NCBI RefSeq assembly: GCF_015207505.1
Contig: NZ_JADEWT010000004.1
Location: forward strand, 1 to 64,000
Length of the DNA stretch: 64,000 bases
DNA from: Tychonema sp. LEGE 06208
Lineage (GTDB): Bacteria; Cyanobacteriota; Cyanobacteriia; Cyanobacteriales; Microcoleaceae
Direction of reading: 5' to 3'
The position numbers were made by a program, and so were the translations under genes. Within the stretch, counting starts at the first letter, position 1, and every line of letters begins with the position of its first letter. Below the pieces are notes generated by a model. That model was not told the DNA's origin. It saw only the letters and a program-made list of their open reading frames with translations, and ran no database searches. Positions 55,272 through 61,931 of the stretch are shown here, piece by piece.

Positions 55272-55664
55272 TTAAGATTGTTGAGCGAGAGTACACCGAT
55301 CGCACAATCCGAAAAACTCCAAAGTATGATAATAAATCTTGAAAGAATGAGATTGTTGTAATTGGCTTTCTAGGTGATGGACGGGGCACTCATCGATCGT
55401 GATGGACGCGCCACATTCGAGACAAGTGAGGTGATGTTGGTCTTGGTGGGCGGCACCGTAGAGAGATTCGCCGCTAGCGAGGGTTCTGACGTGAACGAAG
55501 CCCTCCCGCTTCAAACCGTCGAGGGAACGGTAAACAGTTGCTAAACCCATGCTTTGGTCGCTGTTTCGCAGTTCTAGATAGATATCTTGCGCTGAGAGCG
55601 ATCGATTCAGGACTTTGAGCAAGTTTAAAATACGCTCCTGACTGCGGGTGCGGTTGGTTCTCAT
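55272..55664 (-). CDS. Fur-family regulator, Zur/FurB-like
   Basis: 130 residues. Winged-helix DNA-binding half (SQERILNLLKVLNRSLSAQDIYLEL, MGLATVYRSLDGLKREG), then the metal-binding half with HHLTCLECG and LCDRC, two CxxC pairs binding structural zinc. The IDECPVHHLESQLQQSHSFKIYYHTLEFFGLC end resembles cyanobacterial FurB/Zur, which represses zinc uptake genes; PerR or Fur remain possible. Convergent with the SPFH gene. No operator was identified. Confidence 0.87.
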   Translation of the reverse strand: MRTNRTRSQERILNLLKVLNRSLSAQDIYLELRNSDQSMGLATVYRSLDGLKREGFVHVRTLASGESLYGAAHQDQHHLTCLECGASITIDECPVHHLESQLQQSHSFKIYYHTLEFFGLCDRCTLAQQS

Positions 55665-55932
55665 AATTTTTTTGTGTAATCTGCTGAAATCACATTTGTC
55701 CCTGCTTCTAGGCTATCTTACTCGGGAGAGTCAGTTGGTTTTAGATTTGAGATTTGAGATTTACTTGCTGCAGATCGATCTGGGAACACCAACAGCAGTC
55801 TAAAATTTTGGGTACTCCACGACGATTTTCCGGGGGTGGTAGCAGTTTCTTGGAGTTCCCAGGTCGATCGCGCGCAACCTGGTTGTAGAATACAATGGCG
55901 CTAACTTGCACATCACCCACCGCAACATTCCC

Positions 55933-56217
55933 GTGACTCAGAAATATCTTGCCCAAATCTATGTTACCCTCCGCCCTTCGGTTTTAGACCCGGCCGGTAC
56001 TGCCGTACAGTCCGGTTTGCAACACATGGGATACGACAATGTTGAGGGCGTCCGCATCGGAAAATACGTTGAATTGACGCTGACTGCTGCGGGCGAATCG
56101 GAGGCCCGCGAACAACTCGATCGCGTTTGCGACCAACTTTTGGCAAATCCAGTTATTGAAAACTATCGCTTTGAGTTGACTGCAATTCCTGTTGCTGTAG
56201 AAACAGCGGGGGTATAG
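55933..56217 (+). CDS. purS: Phosphoribosylformylglycinamidine synthase subunit PurS
   Basis: About 94 residues from GTG 55933 (TQKYLAQIYVTLRPSVLDPAG), the usual size of PurS; a longer frame opens at TTG 55906. VQSGLQHMGYDNVEGVRIGKYVEL is the conserved PurS core. PurS with PurQ and PurL converts FGAR to FGAM in purine synthesis in the cytoplasm. purQ follows with two bases between, so the pair is probably coupled. Confidence 0.93.
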   Translation: MTQKYLAQIYVTLRPSVLDPAGTAVQSGLQHMGYDNVEGVRIGKYVELTLTAAGESEAREQLDRVCDQLLANPVIENYRFELTAIPVAVETAGV

Positions 56218-56219
56218 GA

Positions 56220-56921
56220 ATGAAATTTGGAGTTATTGTTTTTCCCGGTTCAAATTGCGATCGCGATGTGGTGTGGGTGACTCAAGGGTTACTCCACCAA
56301 CCGACGCGGATGATTTGGCACGAAGATACCGATATTTCGGATATTGATATCATTGTAATTCCCGGCGGTTTCAGTTACGGAGATTATTTGCGGTGCGGCG
56401 CGATCGCCCGTTTTTCTCCGGCGATGCGAGCTACGGCAGAACACGCCAAACAAGGTAAACTTGTACTCGGCATCTGCAACGGTTTTCAGGTGTTGACAGA
56501 AGCGGGTTTGCTCCCCGGTGCTCTGGTGCGGAATGCGGGATTGAATTTTATTTGCGATCGCGCTTCGTTGAAAGTTGAACGCGGTAATACTCGTTGGACT
56601 GCAGCTTATACTACGGGTGAAATCATCGATTTGCCGATCGCCCACGGTGAAGGCAACTATTATGCTGATGCGGATACTTTGGCAGAGTTGGAAGAACACG
56701 ATCAAGTGTTATTTCGCTACTGCACAGAGGCGGGCAAAATTAGCGATGCAGGGAATCCAAACGGTTCGTTAAATAATATTGCGGGCCTTTGCAATCGGGC
56801 TGGCAATGTGTTAGGAATGATGCCGCATCCTGAGAGAGCATCCGATCCGATGTTGGGCGAAACAGATGGGGTGAAATTGTTTCAAGGGTTGCTGATGGCA
56901 ACTGTGGCGGCTGTTTTGTAG
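56220..56921 (+). CDS. purQ: Phosphoribosylformylglycinamidine synthase glutaminase PurQ
   Basis: 233 residues of the class I glutamine amidotransferase fold. Nucleophile Cys86 in LGICNGFQ, and the catalytic His/Glu in MMPHPERASD near residue 209. It supplies ammonia from glutamine to PurL. IPGGFSYGDYLRCGAIA is the typical PurQ oxyanion region. The large subunit PurL is not in the window. Confidence 0.96.
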   Translation: MKFGVIVFPGSNCDRDVVWVTQGLLHQPTRMIWHEDTDISDIDIIVIPGGFSYGDYLRCGAIARFSPAMRATAEHAKQGKLVLGICNGFQVLTEAGLLPGALVRNAGLNFICDRASLKVERGNTRWTAAYTTGEIIDLPIAHGEGNYYADADTLAELEEHDQVLFRYCTEAGKISDAGNPNGSLNNIAGLCNRAGNVLGMMPHPERASDPMLGETDGVKLFQGLLMATVAAVL

Positions 56922-56947
56922 TTCATATTTACGACATTGTTGTAGAT

Positions 56948-57042
56948 ACCGTAGGGTGCGTCGCTCTTGTAGGGAAACGGCATTGCCGTGTCCCTACTTT
57001 TCAGGGACACTCGAAAATCTCGCAGCGACGCATCCTACAAAA
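56948..57042. repeat. Fold-back repeat before the DUF4058 gene
   Basis: Outer arms gtagggtgcgtcgct and agcgacgcatcctac, with an inner tagggaaacggc/gccgtgtccct stem. The sequence near its right end (gaaaatctcgcagcgacgca) recurs as a diverged copy at 57951-57980. Confidence 0.75.
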
Positions 57043-57091
57043 TTAAAAATGCTAAAATGATTTGAGAGTCAATACATCGGAGAACAGTCCT

Positions 57092-57895
57092 ATGCCTTCA
57101 CCTTTTCCTGGAATGGACCCCTACTTAGAACACCCCGATTTCTGGCAGGAAACTCACAATCGATTGATTATCGCGATCGCTGATACCATCATGCCTCAAA
57201 TTCGCCCTAAATATGAGGTGGCAATCGACAAACGCATCTATGAAATTACCGATCCAAATGACAGTAACAGCGACTCGCTTTTAGTCGGTATCCCCGATGT
57301 CGCGATTAAGCGTCAATCTAATAACCCCAATATTCCTACAGGTTCAGTTGCCACTTTAACTATAACACTTCCGACTACCGTTAAAGTGCCTGCTCCTCAA
57401 AAAATCAAACAGACTTACTTGGAAGTGCGAGAAATGGCAACTAAACAAGTTGTCACCGCTATTGAAATTCTTTCTCCTGTCAACAAACGTAGTGGAGAAG
57501 GAAGAATTACGTATCTCAAAAAACGCCAGAGTATTTTAGGTAGCTTAACCAATTTAGTGGAAATCGATTTACTACGAAAATGGGAATCTATGCCCATTCT
57601 TAACAATTCCATTCAAAGCGATTATCGGATTTTAGTCAGTCCCAGTAATCGCCGTCCGTTTGCCGAACTTTATGCTTTTAATCTCCGCGATTCTCTACCT
57701 ATATTTCCGCTTCCCTTGCGCGAGGAAGATGTAGAACCTATTGTTAACTTACCAGAATTATTTGCAGGTGTTTACGATCGCGCTGGCTATGATTATCGGA
57801 TCGATTACGATCGAGAACCCGTACCGTCTCTAGCGGAAGAAGATCGGGTTTGGGCTACCCAAATTTTGCAAGAAAAAGAACTTCGAGATAATTAA
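57092..57895 (+). CDS. DUF4058 family protein
   Basis: 267 residues from the canonical MPSPFPGMDPYLE start at 57092; an upstream TTG at 57062 is less likely. HPDFWQETHNRLIIAIAD and LEVREMATKQVVTAIEILSPVNK are conserved in this family, which is abundant and often multicopy in cyanobacteria and whose function is unknown. The EILSPxNK motif and acidic residues resemble PD-(D/E)XK nuclease folds, a suggestion that remains unproven. It is flanked by related repeats at 56948 and 57951. Confidence 0.9.
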   Translation: MPSPFPGMDPYLEHPDFWQETHNRLIIAIADTIMPQIRPKYEVAIDKRIYEITDPNDSNSDSLLVGIPDVAIKRQSNNPNIPTGSVATLTITLPTTVKVPAPQKIKQTYLEVREMATKQVVTAIEILSPVNKRSGEGRITYLKKRQSILGSLTNLVEIDLLRKWESMPILNNSIQSDYRILVSPSNRRPFAELYAFNLRDSLPIFPLPLREEDVEPIVNLPELFAGVYDRAGYDYRIDYDREPVPSLAEEDRVWATQILQEKELRDN

Positions 57896-57950
57896 TTATA
57901 TTTTACTTTATATCCTAGGGTTAGTCGCGAGCGACCATCTCTAAATCAAC

Positions 57951-57980
57951 TTGAAAATTTCGCAGCGAGGCACCCTACAA
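57951..57980. repeat. Diverged copy of the repeat at 57005
   Basis: cttgaaaatttcgcagcgag then gcaccctacaaat matches cactcgaaaatctcgcagcg then acgcatcctacaaaa at 57004-57040, leaving the DUF4058 gene between two direct repeats. Confidence 0.65.
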
Positions 57981-57996
57981 ATATCTCGCATCTTAG

Positions 57997-58559
57997 CTAT
58001 GATAATTCACGCAATATTGTTTCTATCGTCACATCTGGCAGACCAAGCAACTGAGCGATTTGGCAGGGTTCGATACCTTGACTGTGCAACTTACAAACGA
58101 CTTCAGCAACATCAATTTCTAGCCGTTCGATCTGAGTTTTGAATTTCGATTCAGTGGCGTATTTGTTGTCAGATTTGCTAGGCCCAGAAAGACAGGGGTT
58201 GAGGTTGAGGGTGTGGACGTATTCGACGTATTGAATATAATCTCTACCGAAGTTTGAAGTATTGCTAATATTTCTGCGATCGATCGCAGCTTTGAGATTG
58301 CCTTTTTGCATCTCTTCATTCATAACTACCGATAGAGTTTTGAGTAGCTTGTAGCCGACTTCTCGGACATATTTTGTAGTGTAGCGGGTGTCACGGGCGA
58401 TCGCTTCGTAGGTTTTGCCATCATACATTCCCTGAAACAGTAGTCGTTGCAGCGTGTTGAGATGTTTGCCAGTTTTCTCAAAGATCAGGAATCAACTAAT
58501 TTCAGCAGTTCGTTTTCGTCAGGGACGGCTTGCAACGGGCTAGCATCGTTGGGCTGCAT
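57997..58559 (-). pseudogene. vMAP N-terminal-like HTH protein gene with a one-base frameshift
   Basis: Starting at ATG 58559 the frame reads MQPNDASPLQAVPDENELLK then LVDS and stops at 58485. The next frame continues LIFEKTGKHLNTLQRLLFQG, then MYDGKTYEAIARDTRYTTKY to 57997. Inserting one base near 58488 joins them as LVDSLIFEKTGKHL, the usual N-terminus of cyanobacterial proteins with a vMAP-type helix-turn-helix domain (often attached to AAA or NB-ARC ATPases). The combined length would be about 187 residues. The 143-codon frame from 58428 may still be translated from an internal ATG. Confidence 0.72.
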
Positions 58560-58702
58560 GGGTTGAGTAAGGGCAAAATAAAATTGTGTGAAACTTCGGG
58601 CTTTTTCAGTCTTTTTCGGGCTTTTTTGGTCAAGACATAAGTGAGACAGATGAGGTACATTCTGAATCAGTTTATTTGTACCAACACGAAGTGAGCGACA
58701 CA

Positions 58703-61018
58703 ATGCCTGACAATTTAGCTCTGCTGGACAAAAGCGATGAAATACTGAACAGTGATAGCGGGGAGAGTCAAGAGGATTGCGGTTGTCCCTTCAAAAAAGC
58801 CGCGACTCAAGAGACGGTATCGAATGCTCAGAATGTTCAGGGTATTCTCAACCTGGCGGGCAACGATACGCTAGAAGGCTCTGTCACGCAAGACTTTTTG
58901 AATGGTAACACGGGAAAGGACTTTATCTCCGGTAGTGTTGATGGGGATATCGGGCGATCGACTTCTCAAGTCAGCAGTGGTTCACTTTCAAGCGATGGTA
59001 GTGCTTACATTTTAACTGAGGGAAGCGACACATTTACGATCGCGATCGGCTTGCTGGATACCCTCATAGGAGGTTTGCGGGGTTTAGGCGGTGCGGATTC
59101 GATTACTGGCTCAGAATCCGGGGATATCGTCTATGGCGATGAAGGAAATGACAGCATTGAGGGCCTCGGTGGTGCTGATTTGCTCTACGGCGGTGCGGGA
59201 AACGATTTTCTGAGTGGCGGTGCGGGCCAAAATGGTCTGCTTGGCGGTGAAGGTGCAGACACCTTGCAGGGTGGTGAAACTGCTGATGGTGTTAACGGAA
59301 ACGCAGGTAAGGACGTAATCTTCGGTGCTGGCGGAGACGACTTTTTGCGAGGTGGTCGCGGTAACGATATTGTGAATGGGGAAGATGGCGATGACTTCCT
59401 GATTGGCGATTTGGGCAATGACACTCTGACTGGTGGTGCAGGTCAAGATATATTTTTTCTGCGCTCTGAGGCGGCTTTAGGCTCTCCTACGTTTGACTTA
59501 ATCACCGACTTTCAAAGAACAATTGATTTCATCGGACTTAGTACAAATCTTAGGGAATCCGATATTGTTTTGGAGTCGAAAGTGCAGCCGTCTGGTGGTT
59601 CTGCTGTGGATATTAAGGTGGCTGCAACAGGGTCATTGTTAGGTACTGTTTTGGGAGTGACACCGGACGATTTAAAAGGTCGTTTCAGACCTTATGATGT
59701 GGAACCAGAGCGTCCTGAAGATAAAGTTACAATTGATTTACCGGAAGTAACAGAGCTATCTGAAAACAGATTTCAGATGGAGTTTCCGGCGAGTGATGGT
59801 AGCAAATATACAGTAGTTTTTCAAGATGATGCTGACGGACGTTTCGTAGAGTCAGTTATATTTGTACCCAATCGCACAACGGGTGTTCGTGGTAGTACAA
59901 CGCGCTTGAGTCGAGATGGTACAAGCGCGGATATTACTCTTGAAGGCTCTAATGAAACTGTACGAGTTGAGTCTCGCCAGAACGCTGAAAATGGCAATCA
60001 GGATGAAGGTGTAATATCGCGGATCAAAGATGGTCAGATTTTTGATACTGTAACTTTTCCTCTGCCAATTGAGCCGACCGTACCTACTAATCCTGAGCCA
60101 CCAGTTACTCCTCCGACCGTTGGTCAACCAGATTTTGCGACAAATTGTCAGCCGCTTAAAGACTTCTGTGAAGGAATTGGCAAAGTGGCTAAAGTGGTGG
60201 ATTTTGTTGCTAACGTTGCATTAGTTACTGGTATATTGTTTGCTGCTCCTAGTGGGGGACTTAGCGCATCACTTGACGTTATTGGACTAGGATTGAAGGG
60301 AGTATCAACGGCGTTGACAGTCATTGACTACAGTTGCAAACTTCTTACAGGTAGCGATAAAGACCTTGGTGATGCGGTAATTGATCAATTGAAGGGAATA
60401 GGAATTGAGAAAGCTCTCAAATCCGCAGGACTTGCTGAAGACTTAGAAAATGCTGTAGGAGGTACTTTAGATTTATCTTCATCTACTAAGGATCTCATTG
60501 ATTCATTTGGGGAAGAGGAGCCGACAGAACCTTCTAAAACAAACTTTTTGCCTCAGATCCGAAAGTTTCTTGCTAAAAAGTATAATTTTCCATTAGACTT
60601 TTGCGACAAACCTGCAACTACGCCTGAACCAGCACCAACTTGTTTGCCAGGAGGAGGTTCATCCATTAAAGTAGAACTCATCCCTGACCGCATCCCCTAT
60701 GGACAAACGGCACAATACACACTAACATACTGCGATCCAATAAACGACATAGACAATTTTCTCGTACAACTTGATACAAGAAGTGGAACACAAACCAAAA
60801 TCATTCCCGTTTCCTCTTCCAGTGGGACGATAAGTTTTGGGATACGAAACAAGCCAAACGCTTTTGGGGACTGTATTACATCAGGTCAATCCGTGAGGGT
60901 TTCAGCTAGAAATGGCAATCGCGACTTAAATTCTATTTCAAATTTCACAAATTTTGGTCTTGATGGTGGATTACGTGATGGCCCCATTTCTAGTTACTGT
61001 GATGTAGAGTTGGTTTAA
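58703..61018 (+). CDS. Large RTX (hemolysin-type) calcium-binding protein
   Basis: 771 residues from ATG 58703; a GTG at 58691 or TTG at 58676 is possible. RTX nonapeptides occupy about 105-260 (GGADLLYGGAGNDFLSGGAG, GGRGNDIVNGEDGDDFLIG). The segment FIGLSTNLRESDI and LLGTVLGVTPDDLKGR (about 275-325) matches the end of the RTX protein at 18497. A Pro-rich linker near 465 leads to a hydrophobic region (about 490-560, VVDFVANVALVTGILF) and a C-terminal beta domain. Probably secreted by a type I system; role unknown. The arrangement suggests a short RTX module with additional C-terminal domains. Confidence 0.85.
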   Translation: MPDNLALLDKSDEILNSDSGESQEDCGCPFKKAATQETVSNAQNVQGILNLAGNDTLEGSVTQDFLNGNTGKDFISGSVDGDIGRSTSQVSSGSLSSDGSAYILTEGSDTFTIAIGLLDTLIGGLRGLGGADSITGSESGDIVYGDEGNDSIEGLGGADLLYGGAGNDFLSGGAGQNGLLGGEGADTLQGGETADGVNGNAGKDVIFGAGGDDFLRGGRGNDIVNGEDGDDFLIGDLGNDTLTGGAGQDIFFLRSEAALGSPTFDLITDFQRTIDFIGLSTNLRESDIVLESKVQPSGGSAVDIKVAATGSLLGTVLGVTPDDLKGRFRPYDVEPERPEDKVTIDLPEVTELSENRFQMEFPASDGSKYTVVFQDDADGRFVESVIFVPNRTTGVRGSTTRLSRDGTSADITLEGSNETVRVESRQNAENGNQDEGVISRIKDGQIFDTVTFPLPIEPTVPTNPEPPVTPPTVGQPDFATNCQPLKDFCEGIGKVAKVVDFVANVALVTGILFAAPSGGLSASLDVIGLGLKGVSTALTVIDYSCKLLTGSDKDLGDAVIDQLKGIGIEKALKSAGLAEDLENAVGGTLDLSSSTKDLIDSFGEEEPTEPSKTNFLPQIRKFLAKKYNFPLDFCDKPATTPEPAPTCLPGGGSSIKVELIPDRIPYGQTAQYTLTYCDPINDIDNFLVQLDTRSGTQTKIIPVSSSSGTISFGIRNKPNAFGDCITSGQSVRVSARNGNRDLNSISNFTNFGLDGGLRDGPISSYCDVELV

Positions 61019-61039
61019 GGGCGATCGGATTTTTGGGTC

Positions 61040-61250
61040 GATTCGGGCGATCTAATTTGAAATCCTCGGCGGTTGGAATCCCGGCGGTTGGAAACCGCGT
61101 CTACACAAACGATGTCCGCCTACGCGGACTAAGAAATAACCCAATCTTCAACCCGCGAAGGCGGGTTTTGTTTTTGTAGCCGCGGTTTCAACCGCCGGGG
61201 TTTTTTGGGTTTCAACCGCCGGGTTTTTGGGTGGATGGGCGATCGGATTT
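61040..61250. repeat. Fold-back repeats with ggcggttgaaacc motif
   Basis: ggcggttggaaaccgcgtct at 61078 and gccgcggtttcaaccgcc at 61180 are long inverted arms, with cgcctacgcgg and cccgcgaaggcgggttttg stems between them. Further cggcggtt/aaccgccg pieces lie to 61230 and at 61890-61925. The cccgcgaaggcggg stem with its T-rich tail could terminate the RTX gene. Confidence 0.75.
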
Positions 61251-61277
61251 TTGGTTGATGGGCGATCGGGCTATAAT
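61251..61277 (+). promoter_or_regulatory. Possible promoter of the MazF module
   Basis: TATAAT at 61272-61277 with TTGGTT 15 bp upstream (61251-61256), 22 bp before the antitoxin ATG. The spacing is shorter than the usual 17. Confidence 0.4.
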
Positions 61278-61298
61278 ACAGAAAACTTGACAACAAAA

Positions 61299-61538
61299 AT
61301 GACTGTCATGAGAGAGTTAATCCAACAAGAATTAGAAAAGTTCGATCGAGAACAACTCCAACAAGTATTTGAATTTATTAGCTTCCTGAAATTCCGTGCC
61401 AGATTAGTGACTATTCCTGCGATCGATGAAACTAACTTAGCTGCACTCTACAGCGAATTTGCCGAAGAAGACCGACAACTTGCGGAACTCGGAATCAGCG
61501 AATATTCAGAACTCCTCAAACATGAGGATTTGGGATGA
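61299..61538 (+). CDS. Antitoxin of a MazF-type module (DUF2281-like)
   Basis: 79 residues from ATG 61299. An N-terminal helix-rich DUF2281-type part (IQQELEKFDREQLQQVFEFI, SFLKFRA) and an acidic C-terminal tail (FAEEDRQLAELGISEYSELL), which typically wraps the toxin. The upstream frame from 61227 is repeat-derived. The stop overlaps the toxin start as ATGA, so synthesis is coupled. It should also repress the operon, but no operator is seen. Confidence 0.82.
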   Translation: MTVMRELIQQELEKFDREQLQQVFEFISFLKFRARLVTIPAIDETNLAALYSEFAEEDRQLAELGISEYSELLKHEDLG

Positions 61539-61882
61539 CAATCAGACGAGGTGAAATCTGGATTGCCAACCTCGATCCAACACAAGGTTCCGAACAAGCA
61601 GGCGTGCGTCCCACAATTATTTTTCAAAACGATACAATTTCGAGATACACAACTACTGTTATCAGTATTCCTCTCACAACTAATCTGCGCCGCGCCTCTC
61701 TTCCTTCCTGTGTTTTAATTCCTGGGGGCGAGGGAGGATTGACTCAAGATTCTGTTGCATTGTGCCATCAAATGCGAGTTTTGGATAAAACAAGATTGCG
61801 AAATAAAATTGGTGAAGTCAATCCAGAGATACTGGTAAAATTAGAAAATATCATATTATTTACCTTGGGTTACTTGCCTTAA
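61535..61882 (+). CDS. MazF/PemK-family mRNA interferase toxin
   Basis: 115 residues. RRGEIWIANLDPTQGSEQAGVRPTIIFQND is the conserved MazF N-terminus, with the GSEQ/RP motifs; the ISIPLTTNLRR and DSVALCHQMRVLDKTRL segments carry the Ser/Thr and Arg residues of the active face. MazF cuts single-stranded RNA at short sites. Intact, in contrast to the HigB and Panacea-partner genes in this window. Confidence 0.92.
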   Translation: MTIRRGEIWIANLDPTQGSEQAGVRPTIIFQNDTISRYTTTVISIPLTTNLRRASLPSCVLIPGGEGGLTQDSVALCHQMRVLDKTRLRNKIGEVNPEILVKLENIILFTLGYLP

Positions 61883-61931
61883 AAAAGAAATCCTCGGCGA
61901 TTGAAACCGGCGGTTTCTCACCGCCGGGAAT

